Source of the DNA: Bacillus sp. KH172YL63
GTDB lineage: Bacteria; Bacillota; Bacilli; Bacillales; Bacillaceae_B
Direction: 5' to 3'
Assembly: GCF_011398925.1 (NCBI RefSeq)
Contig: NZ_AP022842.1
Span: forward strand, 1,166,001-1,230,000
DNA length: 64,000 nucleotides
Shown here: positions 18,187 through 26,985 of the stretch, one piece after another
How the letters are laid out: every line of letters starts with the position of its first letter
Position numbering within the stretch: position 1 is the first letter of the stretch
Made by a program: the position numbers and the translations under genes
The notes under the pieces: model-generated
What the model was told of the DNA's origin: nothing
Database searches by the model: none
What the model saw: only the letters and a program-made list of their open reading frames with translations

Positions 18187-18551
18187 TTAAAAGGCTCTTT
18201 TCGTATAGATTGTTGTATTATTAGACATTAATGTGAGCATCTTCGGTAATTTGAGACTGTGGAATAAATTTTAGTATCGATGAATCAAGGGCATTGTATT
18301 TGAATGACGTTGATCACAACTATTCAGAAGATGAATAAGCAGTTAATCCAGTGGATTTTTGGTTTTTATCTTCGATGGTTGATTGGAGCGGAAGATGCTC
18401 GACTCCTGCGGGAAACGCTGGAAAGGTGAGACCCCGCAGGCGAAGCCGAGGAGGCTCATCGCCAGCCCCGCGGAAAGCGAGCATCTGGAGCGGAAATCAA
18501 CCGCACCTCGCTTGTTTATAAGCCACAATGTTTACGAAAACAGCCTTTTAA
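18187..18551. mobile_element. MITE-like element, copy 1 (non-autonomous, about 357 bp)
   Basis: The element runs from AAGGCT at 18191 to AGCCTT at 18547. Its ends are inverted repeats: the left end AAGGCTCTTTTCGTA matches the reverse complement of the right end at 14 of 15 positions, and similarity continues with gaps for another 10 bases. TTAA flanks both ends (18187-18190 and 18548-18551) and looks like a 4-bp target duplication. No transposase frame is present. A GC-rich structured core lies at about 18377-18502. A second copy of nearly the same length is at 24959-25318. The remainder of the 649-base gap shows no gene. Confidence 0.75.
18377..18502. repeat. Structured core repeat, copy 1 (nested stems)
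   Basis: Three nested complementary pairs are visible: GGTTGATT (18377-18384) with AATCAACC (18495-18502), AGATGCTCG (18393-18401) with CGAGCATCT (18478-18486), and CCTGCGGG (18405-18412) with CCCGCAGG (18433-18440). The conserved block GGTGAGACCCCGC and GAGGAGGCTCA is shared with the other copies. It could be a structured RNA or a DNA cruciform. Short ORFs across it are not credible proteins. Confidence 0.7.
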
Positions 18552-18736
18552 ATAGACTGTTTTCTTTAAGGGCCATAAGTACATCACTTCCAAAGGCAGC
18601 GGTTTCAAAATATCCTGGGCATGTCAATGATATTTGTCACCTTTTTGAACTTTCTTCCATTTAGGATAAATGAATATCCATATCTGTCGAATTGTGGTAT
18701 TTTGATAGAAACGATGTCTTTCAAGTAGGTGTGAAA

Positions 18737-21643
18737 ATGGTCAAGTCCTTTCAACATATTTACCGTAATGAGCAATCTTTACGTCGATTTATCATAGAAA
18801 ATGAAATAGCCCACTATCCTACCCTTTTGATTCAGGCTTTTGTCGGCAGTTCCCCGAAAGAAGCCATACAGTCACTGCAGGATCAAATCACCCGGTTGTT
18901 GCCTCATGCTACCCTCATCGGATGCAGTTCAAACGGTCAAGTGAAAGAAGGGGTGGTCGTATCAGGGACCGTCCTGACATTCACCGTGTTTGAGAAGACT
19001 GTCATCAAGTCGCTCCTTCAAGAAAAATCCTTCCCGGGCAGGCAGATGGGCAGACAGCTTTATGAAACAATAGGCCAAGCCGACACAAAAGCCTTCATTA
19101 CGTTTGCCAGCCACTTACATCTTCAGGTACAGGAATATCTCGATGGTGCATCGGAAAATGGAGAGGGTATCGTCATTGTCGGGGGTGTCACATCTGACCT
19201 TCCCGATGTGAGGCCGACATTTGTATTCAATAATCATGACATTTCAAGGGAGGGATTCGTCTCCGTATCACTGTCAGGTGAGAATTTGCGCGTTCATTCA
19301 AAGTCCATCGAAGAATGGCAGGAAATCGGGTCAACCTTTCATATTACGAAGGCCGGTGGGAATGTCATTAAGGAGATAAACGGTATGCCCCCGCTTCATC
19401 TCCTGGAAAAGTATTTAGGGAAGCGGTTTGTCAGGGATCTCCCGGATTCCTCGATCGAGTTTCCTTTTCTCCGTCAGGCGGAAGGTGAAAAGGTGGCAAT
19501 CTATATTATGAACGTAGGGAATGACGGAGGGTTGGAGTGCAGCAGGGAAGTGGCAGTGGGTGATAAGATCTCGTTCGGGTTCGTCAGCACCCTGCAGTTG
19601 ATCCAATCTACCACCAGGCTCCTGACTCAATTGGCGCGCAGCCCTGTGGAAAGTCATTTCGTCTATAACTGTGTAGCAAAGAAAAAGTATATCAGGGATA
19701 TGACGAATCAGGAGCTTTTTTACCTTAACAGGGTGTCGCCTGTGAGCGGCTTTTTCTCTTTCGGTGAATTCGGATCCTACAACGATAAGCCGGTACTGAT
19801 GGCACATTCCTTAACGTATCTTGGGTTATCAGAAGGTGTTCGTGAACCGATCAGGGAAATGAAAATTGACTTTACCTTGACCCCTGAAGCGAATGCAATG
19901 ATGTCATTGACGAATCTAATCAACACAGCCGAAAAGGACATTCAGGAATTGACTCAAAATATCCAGGTATCTGAGGAATATTACCGGTCACTTTTTGATA
20001 ACAATACCGACTTTGTATACAGTACAGATTTAAAAGGAAGATTCACATCCATCAATCCATCCTTTATGAAGACATTCGGATTTGCGGAGGAAGATGTGCT
20101 GGGAAAATCGGCCCTTCATTTCATCAATCAAGAAGATATACAACGGGTGAGGAGGCATTTTTACCTGGCAATGGACGGAAGGGCTCAATATTATGACCTT
20201 CCCTTCACTTCTGCAAATGGAGAAGTGAACAATTTCCAAATCAAGAATGTCCCGATAACCGTTGATGGGAAGTGCGTGGGAATCTTCGGGATTGGCAGAG
20301 ATGTAACGAAAGAGAGGCAGTATGAAAAGAAAATCACCCAGCTCGCCTTTTATGATGGTGAAACAGATCTTCCGAACAAAATGAAGTTCAGGGAAATCCT
20401 TGATGAAAAAATCAGAAGCGGGAAAAAGAACCAGGAACTTGCCCTATTGTTTCTAGATATGGACCGGTTCAAGATGATCAATGACACCCTTGGTCACGCT
20501 GCAGGAGACCTGGTCATTAAAGAACTGTCCGACAGGATCAAATCCATCCTGCCACCGGGTGCTGTACTGGGGCGTTTCAGCGGTGACGAATTTACGGTCT
20601 TGCTCACAAGGGACGTAACCGAGTCTGCCATCTCACATGTGACTCAATCGATTTTGAAAGCGATCGAAGCCCCATTCACCCATGAATACAAAGAATTTTA
20701 TATTACTGTCAGCATCGGTGTGGGCATTTATCCGAGGGACGGGGAAGCCTCGGCGGACCTTTTGAAAAATGCCGACTCCGCCCTCCATTGGGCGAAGGCA
20801 CAAGGTGGGAATACGACCGTTTACTTCTCCAGGGATATGAAGGAAGAAATCACCCGGAAAGTAGAGATGGAAGCAGAACTCCGCAGGGCGATTGAACGGG
20901 ATGAGCTGTTTATCGCCTATCAGCCGATCATTGATATCCCATGCGAAACACTCATTGGCTGTGAAGCATTGCTGAGATGGCAACATCCGTCATGGGGAAT
21001 GATTTCCCCGGCGGAATTCATTCCGCTCGCTGAAAAGACGGGTCTCATTTATGAAATCGGTAAATGGGTTCTGGTCGAATCGTGCAGGCAGCTGATGAAA
21101 TGGAATATGGAGCACGGAGCGAGCTTTTATATGTCTGTCAATGTATCGGCGCAACAGTTCCAGCACCCGACCTTCCTGAATGATGTAAAAGAAGCGCTGG
21201 AAATTTCCGGGCTCCCTCCTGAACAACTATGCTTGGAATTGACAGAAACGATCATGCTTCACGATTCATCCCATACGATCGCCGTCATGCAGTCGCTTGC
21301 CAATCTCGGCGTGAAGCTTGCCCTGGATGATTTCGGAACCGGCTATTCATCACTGAGCTATCTGAAGGATCTTCCTCTTCACATCTTAAAGATCGACCGC
21401 TCCTTTGTGCAGAATATGAGCGACCACAGCCCTGATGTAGCCATCGTTCAATCGATTGCCACCATGGGGAAGGGGTTGAAGATGAAGGTCGTGGCTGAAG
21501 GTGTGGAAACCCAGGAACAATTGGATCTGCTCAAGCAGCTTGGCTGTGACTGCGCGCAAGGGTTCCTTATCGAAAGGCCCATGCCGTGGGAGGATATGGA
21601 TGCTTTTCTGAAGGCGTCAAGCCTTGTGACAGCCCGGGAGTAA
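18737..21643 (+). CDS. FIST-PAS-GGDEF-EAL signalling protein (c-di-GMP turnover)
   Basis: A 968-residue cytoplasmic sensor. Residues about 25-215 form a FIST N domain and 215-375 a FIST C domain, which are thought to bind small ligands such as amino acids. About 410-530 is a PAS domain (YYRSLFDNNTDFVYSTDLKG). A GGDEF domain (about 545-700) has the active-site variant SGDEF and no RxxD inhibitory site before it. The EAL domain (about 720-960) keeps EALLRW, DDFGTGYSS and EGVET, so phosphodiesterase activity is likely. The ATG at 18737 follows AGGTGTG; the earlier in-frame ATG at 18692 has no site. No transmembrane segment is seen. It has no equivalent at this place in B. subtilis. Confidence 0.93.
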   Translation: MVKSFQHIYRNEQSLRRFIIENEIAHYPTLLIQAFVGSSPKEAIQSLQDQITRLLPHATLIGCSSNGQVKEGVVVSGTVLTFTVFEKTVIKSLLQEKSFPGRQMGRQLYETIGQADTKAFITFASHLHLQVQEYLDGASENGEGIVIVGGVTSDLPDVRPTFVFNNHDISREGFVSVSLSGENLRVHSKSIEEWQEIGSTFHITKAGGNVIKEINGMPPLHLLEKYLGKRFVRDLPDSSIEFPFLRQAEGEKVAIYIMNVGNDGGLECSREVAVGDKISFGFVSTLQLIQSTTRLLTQLARSPVESHFVYNCVAKKKYIRDMTNQELFYLNRVSPVSGFFSFGEFGSYNDKPVLMAHSLTYLGLSEGVREPIREMKIDFTLTPEANAMMSLTNLINTAEKDIQELTQNIQVSEEYYRSLFDNNTDFVYSTDLKGRFTSINPSFMKTFGFAEEDVLGKSALHFINQEDIQRVRRHFYLAMDGRAQYYDLPFTSANGEVNNFQIKNVPITVDGKCVGIFGIGRDVTKERQYEKKITQLAFYDGETDLPNKMKFREILDEKIRSGKKNQELALLFLDMDRFKMINDTLGHAAGDLVIKELSDRIKSILPPGAVLGRFSGDEFTVLLTRDVTESAISHVTQSILKAIEAPFTHEYKEFYITVSIGVGIYPRDGEASADLLKNADSALHWAKAQGGNTTVYFSRDMKEEITRKVEMEAELRRAIERDELFIAYQPIIDIPCETLIGCEALLRWQHPSWGMISPAEFIPLAEKTGLIYEIGKWVLVESCRQLMKWNMEHGASFYMSVNVSAQQFQHPTFLNDVKEALEISGLPPEQLCLELTETIMLHDSSHTIAVMQSLANLGVKLALDDFGTGYSSLSYLKDLPLHILKIDRSFVQNMSDHSPDVAIVQSIATMGKGLKMKVVAEGVETQEQLDLLKQLGCDCAQGFLIERPMPWEDMDAFLKASSLVTARE

Positions 21644-21716
21644 TGATAAGAAACAAGTGCAGATGGCCGTAAGTAAACACAAAGGGATTGGGACAAAACG
21701 GTGTTCGTCAATAGAA

Positions 21717-21763
21717 AATCCGAACGAGTGATTTATCATAAATCTACTTCGTTCGGATTTTTT
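21717..21763 (+). terminator. Terminator after the GGDEF-EAL gene
   Basis: AATCCGAACGAAGT-type arms (AATCCGAACGAGT / ACTTCGTTCGGATT) with a T tail. The same arm sequence recurs in the fabF terminator at about 60698. Confidence 0.85.
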
Positions 21764-21802
21764 GTGCTGTCACTTCTTATATGTATTGAGCAGGTTCCAG
21801 CT

Positions 21803-21926
21803 GTTGATTGGAGTGCAGGGCGGAGACTCCTACGGGAAAAGTGGGGTAGGTGAGACCCCGCTGCAGATAGCGCCGAGGAGGCTCACCGCCGCCCGAGGAA
21901 AGCGAAGCCTTGCACGGAAAATTATT
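21803..21926. repeat. Structured core repeat, copy 2 (core only, covarying stem)
   Basis: This copy shares TTGATTGGAG, GACTCCT.CGGGAA, GGTGAGACCCCGC and CGAGGAGGCTCACCGCC with the two larger copies, but lacks the element ends. Its closing stem GTGCAGGGC (21813-21821) pairs over 9 bases, one of them G-U, with GCCTTGCAC (21907-21915). The bases differ completely from the AGATGCTCG helix of copies 1 and 3, so pairing, not sequence, is kept. The rest of the 576-base gap (21644-22219) holds two terminator hairpins and nothing else recognisable. Confidence 0.7.
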
Positions 21927-22052
21927 ATGTGAATGTGGCTGTTATTACCAGCGATTTTCCTGTGATCGAATATCTCGGTTCTCATTCACTTATTTATCCT
22001 TGATCTCTCTGTGAATAGCAGAAAATGGGATCTTGCATAATAAGTTAAATAA

Positions 22053-22110
22053 CACCCCGAACAGCTACTTTGGATGAATCATTCCCAATCGGCTGTTCGG
22101 GGTGCTATTT
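22053..22110 (-). terminator. Terminator after the DUF2777 gene
   Basis: CACCCCGAACAGC (22053-22065) and GCTGTTCGGGGTG (22092-22104) form a 13-bp perfect stem. It lies about 110 bases beyond the minus-strand DUF2777 stop and has T-rich sequence on both sides, so direction is uncertain. Confidence 0.6.
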
Positions 22111-22219
22111 GATATATTGCTTGATTGTTATGAGGTAAGAATAGGTTGGTAAATGAACAAAACAGCCATTGAATTTAACATGCTATAGGGATGATGACTG
22201 CTTTTGCCCGTAAGGTTGC

Positions 22220-22783
22220 CTACATATTAAAGCTTTCGATCACGATCCGCCTGCCTGTACTCAGTGTGAATTCAAAACGGTCCCGTTTCTTTTTGTAATA
22301 AGTGAAGTGATGCTGAACAGCACATACTTCCACACCGTTATCAAAGGTGATGAAGTTCACACCCTCTTTGATTTTTTGATGTCCGAGGAAAACGAGGTGA
22401 TTGTGGCAGAAGATGCTGTCATAGATTGAATAGCCAAGATTATTTAAGGCGGTTGTGAACTGATGAAAGGCGTCATCAGAAATCTCTTCCAATAAATTCT
22501 CCAATGAATACAATATATTCTTCTTTATCTGGATCCGGTCACCATTCTCGATTCTTATTCGCTCATATGGGGTGACAAGGATGCCATCTTCTAAAAGGAC
22601 ACCTGTCATCCATTCACCATCTCTATATACTTTCAATTCGTGATTGAGGTAAAATTCGAGCTCAGACTCTTCCTCGGCATCGATTTCGAAGAAAAACCAC
22701 GTATCTTCTTCAAAAAGAGCTGTGCCCTCGGAATAGGACCTTTTTTGGGATTTTAAAATGTTTGAACGAAAGATGTTGCTCAA
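22220..22783 (-). CDS. DUF2777 protein, YisN-like
   Basis: A 187-residue soluble acidic protein (MSNIFRSNILKSQKRSYSEGTALFEEDTWFFFEIDAEEESELE...). It has a beta-rich N-terminal part and a conserved C-terminal QHHFTYYKKKRDRFEFTLSTG stretch. It lies divergently from asnO, as yisN does in B. subtilis, and the family is recognised as DUF2777. Function unknown. AAGGAGGG lies upstream of the ATG. Confidence 0.7.
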   Translation of the reverse strand: MSNIFRSNILKSQKRSYSEGTALFEEDTWFFFEIDAEEESELEFYLNHELKVYRDGEWMTGVLLEDGILVTPYERIRIENGDRIQIKKNILYSLENLLEEISDDAFHQFTTALNNLGYSIYDSIFCHNHLVFLGHQKIKEGVNFITFDNGVEVCAVQHHFTYYKKKRDRFEFTLSTGRRIVIESFNM

Positions 22784-22940
22784 GTGAATATCCCTCCTTA
22801 ACTACATTTCTTGTCATAATTATCATATTTCATTCATGTAAAGTTTGATTGAGACAATTAACTATTTCGAGGGCTTTGCATAAAATAATTTATGTGTCCG
22901 TGAGCCCAGAGCGTTTGACTAGAAAGTGAGGATGATCATC

Positions 22941-24788
22941 ATGTGTGGAATTACTGGTTGGATTCATTATCAACAAGATTTGACGAATCAAAAAGAAGTG
23001 GTAGAAAAGATGGCAGAAACCCTTTCTAAAAGAGGGCCAGACGAAACGAATGTATGGCTGAATCAGCATGTAGCATTCGGTCATAAGCGCTTGATCGTGG
23101 TAGACCCGGCAGGTGGAAGGCAGCCGATGAGCAAGAGTCATAGAGGCCATCTGTTCACGATCTGCTATAACGGTGAACTTTATAATACGGAAGACTTGAG
23201 AAAAGTACTTATTTCTAAGGGATATACTTTCAGCGGACATTCTGATACGGAAGTCCTCCTTACCTCTTACATTGAGTGGAGGGAGGAATGCGTCGATCAC
23301 TTGAACGGGATTTTTGCCTTTGCGGTCTGGGACGAAGAAATGGAACACGTTTTCATCGGCAGGGACCGAATGGGGGTGAAGCCTTTATTTTTTGTGGAAA
23401 AAGATGGAGGGATCCTGTTCGGTTCGGAGATAAAGGCGCTGCTTGCCCATCCTGATGTCCATCCTCAGGTGGACCACCGTGGACTGGCGGAAATACTCGG
23501 GCTCGGGCCGTCCCGCACGCCTGGTAATGGCGTGTTCAAAGGAGTAAAAGAGCTGCGTCCCGCCCACGCCATGCGCTTTTCGAAGAATGGACTGGATATT
23601 TGGAGATATTGGAATGTGAAGAGTGAAAAGCATACAGATTCATTTGACGAAACAGTGGCCAAAGTCCGTTTCTTACTGACAGATGCGATTAAAAGGCAGC
23701 TTGTTTCGGATGTTCCATTATGTACCTTCTTATCAGGGGGACTTGATTCCAGTGCGATTACAGCGGTGGCGGCGAACACTTTCAAGGAAGAGGGCAAGGG
23801 AAATCTTCATACGTATTCCATTGATTATGAAGAGAATGACCAGTATTTCAAAGCGAATGACTTCCAGCCCAATTCAGATGCACCGTGGATCGAGAAGATG
23901 ACGGCGGAATTTGATACGGTGCATCACCGGTCTGTCATCAGTCAGCAGGAATTAAAGGACCACCTGATAGAAGCGGTGCATGTACGGGACCTGCCGGGAA
24001 TGGCCGACGTTGATTCATCACTCCTGTGGTTCTGCCGAGAAATCAAACAAGACTTCACTGTAGGATTATCAGGAGAGTGCGCTGATGAAATATTTGGCGG
24101 ATATCCCTGGTTCCACCGTCCTGAAGATTTCAACCGCAGGGGATTTCCATGGATGAGATCGACGGATGAACGTCAGGGTCTCTTGAAGGACGAATGGAGC
24201 AGGAAATTGAATCTGGAAGAGTATGTACTGGAGCAATATGACCGGACGGTGGCCGAAACGCCGTTATTAGAAGGGGAGGATGAAACAGAAGCGAAGAGAA
24301 GACAATTGTTCTATTTGAATTTACTCTGGTTCATGACGACCTTATTAGACCGTAAAGACCGGATGAGTATGGGGGCAAGCCTGGAGGTGCGGGTTCCCTT
24401 TGCAGATCATAGACTTGTAGAATACGTGTGGAACATCCCGTGGGAGATGAAGATGCATGATGGCAGGGAAAAGGGGATCCTCAGGAAGGCGCTTGAAGGC
24501 ATTCTTCCCCATGAAGTCCTTTATCGAAAGAAAAGCCCCTACCCGAAAACGCATCACCCTGCTTATACGAAAATGGTCGGTGACTGGTTGAATGAGATAT
24601 TGGAAGATAAATCAAGTATTCTGTATGAATTGTTCAATGAAGAGAAATTGAAGGAAATTGTTGCGACAGGCGGTTCTGCCTTTAAAGTACCGTGGTATGG
24701 CCAGTTGATGACCGGTCCGCAGCTCCTTGCCCACCTCGGTCAGATCCACATCTGGTTCAAGGATTATCAAATCGAAATCGTAGAATAG
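22941..24788 (+). CDS. asnO: Glutamine-hydrolysing asparagine synthetase AsnO
   Basis: A 615-residue class II amidotransferase making asparagine from aspartate, ATP and glutamine ammonia. The start must be the ATG at 22941, which puts the catalytic cysteine at residue 2 (MCGITGW); upstream in-frame starts would bury it. The glutaminase domain includes YNGELYN; the synthetase domain has the ATP-binding SGGLDSSA and GLSGECADEIFGG motifs and LDRKDRMSMGASLEVRVPF. B. subtilis AsnO (614 residues) is the sporulation-linked paralogue and sits at the same place. GTGAGG lies 9 bases upstream. Confidence 0.94.
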   Translation: MCGITGWIHYQQDLTNQKEVVEKMAETLSKRGPDETNVWLNQHVAFGHKRLIVVDPAGGRQPMSKSHRGHLFTICYNGELYNTEDLRKVLISKGYTFSGHSDTEVLLTSYIEWREECVDHLNGIFAFAVWDEEMEHVFIGRDRMGVKPLFFVEKDGGILFGSEIKALLAHPDVHPQVDHRGLAEILGLGPSRTPGNGVFKGVKELRPAHAMRFSKNGLDIWRYWNVKSEKHTDSFDETVAKVRFLLTDAIKRQLVSDVPLCTFLSGGLDSSAITAVAANTFKEEGKGNLHTYSIDYEENDQYFKANDFQPNSDAPWIEKMTAEFDTVHHRSVISQQELKDHLIEAVHVRDLPGMADVDSSLLWFCREIKQDFTVGLSGECADEIFGGYPWFHRPEDFNRRGFPWMRSTDERQGLLKDEWSRKLNLEEYVLEQYDRTVAETPLLEGEDETEAKRRQLFYLNLLWFMTTLLDRKDRMSMGASLEVRVPFADHRLVEYVWNIPWEMKMHDGREKGILRKALEGILPHEVLYRKKSPYPKTHHPAYTKMVGDWLNEILEDKSSILYELFNEEKLKEIVATGGSAFKVPWYGQLMTGPQLLAHLGQIHIWFKDYQIEIVE

Positions 24789-24795
24789 TAAACAG

Positions 24796-24836
24796 ATGGT
24801 GAGCTTCCTTCGAAAGGGAAGCTTGCCATTTTTTGT
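24796..24836 (+). terminator. Terminator after asnO
   Basis: TGGTGAGCTTCC and GGAAGCTTGCCA pair around TTCGAAAG and end in six T residues. Confidence 0.85.
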
Positions 24837-24954
24837 TGCCGGACTTCCGTTATTTGGCAGTACCAGGGGATTTGTAAGAATGAAAGAATGTAAACCGCCA
24901 TAAATTTGTATAGAACATGTCCAGATGCTTTGGTGGAAAATCAAAGAGGGCTTT

Positions 24955-25322
24955 TATCAAGGCTCTTTTCGGATTGATGGTTGTTATTAATAGAGGTTAA
25001 TGTGAGCATCTTCGCTCATTTGAGACTGTGAAATGAAAAATGTCACAGCAATGAATCAAGGGCAGTTTACTTGAATGACGTTGATCATTACTATTCGGGA
25101 GATGAATAAGCAGTTAATTCGGGAGCTTTTGGTTTTTATCTTCGATGGTTGATTGGAGCGGAAGATGCTCGACTCCTGCGGGAACTGATGGACAGGTGAG
25201 ACCCCGCAGGACAAAGTCCGAGGAGGCTCACCGCAATCCCCGCGGAAAGCGAGCATCTCTCGCTGCAATCAACCGCATCTTGCTTGTTTAAAAGCCACGA
25301 TGTTAACGAAACAGCCTTTATC
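24955..25322. mobile_element. MITE-like element, copy 2 (about 360 bp)
   Basis: It extends from AAGGCT at 24959 to AGCCTT at 25318. The left end AAGGCTCTTTTCGG and the reverse complement of the right end (AAGGCTGTTTCG) form imperfect inverted repeats. TATC flanks both sides (24955-24958 and 25319-25322), a different 4-bp duplication from the TTAA of copy 1. Interior similarity to copy 1 is high along the whole length, including GTGAGCATCTTCG near the left end and TGACGTTGATCA, GATGAATAAGCAGTTAAT and TTGGTTTTTATCTTCGAT before the core. It fills most of the 676-base gap between asnO and the carotenoid operon. No protein is encoded. Confidence 0.75.
25147..25274. repeat. Structured core repeat, copy 3 (inside MITE-like copy 2)
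   Basis: The same three stems as copy 1 are kept: GGTTGATT (25147-25154) with AATCAACC (25267-25274), AGATGCTCG with CGAGCATCT, and CCTGCGGG with CCCGCAGG. The loops between the stems differ from copy 1 (GAACTGATGGACA against GAAACGCTGGAAA). Confidence 0.7.
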
Positions 25323-25421
25323 AAAGACAAGATGAAAATACATCACGTGTACAGACAAGCTGGCATAATCGAAAAAACAGTTTGCTGCATTTTAAAGTGG
25401 AAAGGTATTGTATAACTATTG

Positions 25422-25456
25422 TATAATAATTGTACATATATATAATCTGTAGGAGG
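25422..25456 (+). promoter_or_regulatory. AT-rich promoter candidate and ribosome site of the carotenoid operon
   Basis: A TATAAT (25422-25427) lies 38 bases before the first desaturase start, without a clear -35. An alternative TTGTAT-16-TATAAT (25419-25446) would leave almost no leader. TAGGAGG at 25450-25456 is the ribosome site. Confidence 0.35.
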
Positions 25457-25464
25457 TTAAGATC

Positions 25465-26985
25465 ATGGCCAAAAAAATCATCGTCATCGGGGCGGGGCCT
25501 GGAGGGTTGGCGGCTGCAATGCTTCTAGCGGGAAAAGGATACAGTGTGGACGTATATGAGAAGCAAACTTTTGTCGGCGGCAGGAATGGGTCTGTTACGA
25601 TGGATGGTTATACGTTTGATATCGGCCCGACATTCTTCGGGATGCCTGAAATTGCAGAAGAACTCTTTGCAGAATCAGGGAGGAACCTCCATGACTACGT
25701 CGATTTACACGAGCTTTCCCTTATGTATGAATTGGTCTTTCCCGATAAACGAGTCAAGATGTACAGGGACCGGGAGCGGCTGTCGAAGGAAATTGAAAAC
25801 CATTTTCCGGGGAACGCCCGGGGCTACAGCCGATTCATGAATGATACACGCAGAAAGATGGAGGCGCTGAAGCCGATCCTCCAAAGCCCGATGGACCGAT
25901 ATTATCAATATATCAGCTGGAAGGTGCTACGGGCACTGCCGCAGCTTTCGTTGGGGAAATCGCTATACGACGTGTTGAGTGAATATTTTACAGATCATGA
26001 ATTGAAGCTTGCGTTTACATTTCAATCCAAGTATTTAGGCATGTCCCCCTGGGAGTGTCCCGGAGCCTTCTCCATCCTGTCTTTCATGGAGCATGAATAT
26101 GGCATATTCCATCCGGTTGGCGGATTGAATCAGCTTTCCAAGGCAATGGCGAAGGTAGTCACCGAGCATGGCGGGAGAATCCACCTTGGCAGGGGAGTCA
26201 AAAAGCTGTGGATCGAACAAAAGGCGGTAAAAGGGATCATCACCGAGGATGGTGAAGAGTTAGAAGCGGATGAGGTCATTATTAACGGAGACTTTGCCCA
26301 TGTGATGAGTCATCTTGTGGATGACGGTGTGCTGCGGAAATACAGTAAAGAAAAGCTGAAGAAGAAGAAATATTCATGCTCGACATTTATGATTTATCTC
26401 GGCATCGATAAACAGTATGATATTCCCCACCACAGCATCGTGTTTGCTGAAGATTACAAGCAGAACGTCGAGGAAATCACAAAAACCTATCGCCTTTCGG
26501 AAGACCCATCCATCTATATACAGAATGCTTCGGTGACAGATGCAACTCTTGCACCGCCTGGACACTCCACATTGTATATACTGGCGCCGGTGCCGAATAA
26601 CGTGAGTGGTATCGATTGGGAGAAGAATGAGCAGGCTTTTCGGGACCTTGTGTTGGATATCGTTGAAGAAAAAGCCGGTTTGAAGGACGTAAGAAAATAT
26701 ATCCAAGTTGAAAAGATCATCTCTCCGAAAACGTGGGAGTCAGACTTCAATATATACGAAGGGGCGACTTTCAACCTCGGACACCAGCTCACACAAATGA
26801 TGGCACTGCGCCCCCATAATAAATTCGAAGAGCTTGATCACTGCTGGCTGGTCGGCGGAGGGACCCATCCGGGAAGCGGTCTGCCGACAATTCTGGAATC
26901 GGCAAGGATCACAACGACTATGCTTATGAGGGAAGATCCGGCTTTATCAAGGGCAGATGAGCAGGCGATGGAGGGGGCATTATGA
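25465..26985 (+). CDS. Phytoene/diapophytoene desaturase-like carotenoid enzyme (CrtI/CrtN family), first copy
   Basis: A 506-residue FAD-dependent desaturase. The dinucleotide-binding motif VIGAGPGGLAAAMLLAGKG is at the N-terminus, followed by VYEKQTFVGGR; the C-terminal FAD-contact motif is VGGGTHPGSGLPTILES. It probably introduces double bases or oxidises ends of a C30 (diapo) or C40 carotene precursor; the C30 route is more usual in Bacillaceae. It is the first gene of a three-gene operon; its stop overlaps the next start by 4 bases (ATGA). Which step each of the two desaturase-like enzymes performs cannot be told from sequence alone. Confidence 0.88.
   Translation: MAKKIIVIGAGPGGLAAAMLLAGKGYSVDVYEKQTFVGGRNGSVTMDGYTFDIGPTFFGMPEIAEELFAESGRNLHDYVDLHELSLMYELVFPDKRVKMYRDRERLSKEIENHFPGNARGYSRFMNDTRRKMEALKPILQSPMDRYYQYISWKVLRALPQLSLGKSLYDVLSEYFTDHELKLAFTFQSKYLGMSPWECPGAFSILSFMEHEYGIFHPVGGLNQLSKAMAKVVTEHGGRIHLGRGVKKLWIEQKAVKGIITEDGEELEADEVIINGDFAHVMSHLVDDGVLRKYSKEKLKKKKYSCSTFMIYLGIDKQYDIPHHSIVFAEDYKQNVEEITKTYRLSEDPSIYIQNASVTDATLAPPGHSTLYILAPVPNNVSGIDWEKNEQAFRDLVLDIVEEKAGLKDVRKYIQVEKIISPKTWESDFNIYEGATFNLGHQLTQMMALRPHNKFEELDHCWLVGGGTHPGSGLPTILESARITTTMLMREDPALSRADEQAMEGAL

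Noticed and set aside
18383..18664. Small ORFs inside the structured core repeats (also minus strand at 25056-25330)
   Set aside because: They overlap the palindromic element, differ between copies and have no start signals; the conserved property is base pairing.
22926..22943. Upstream start for asnO (GTG at 22926)
   Set aside because: The amidotransferase needs Cys at position 2 after Met removal, which only the ATG at 22941 gives.
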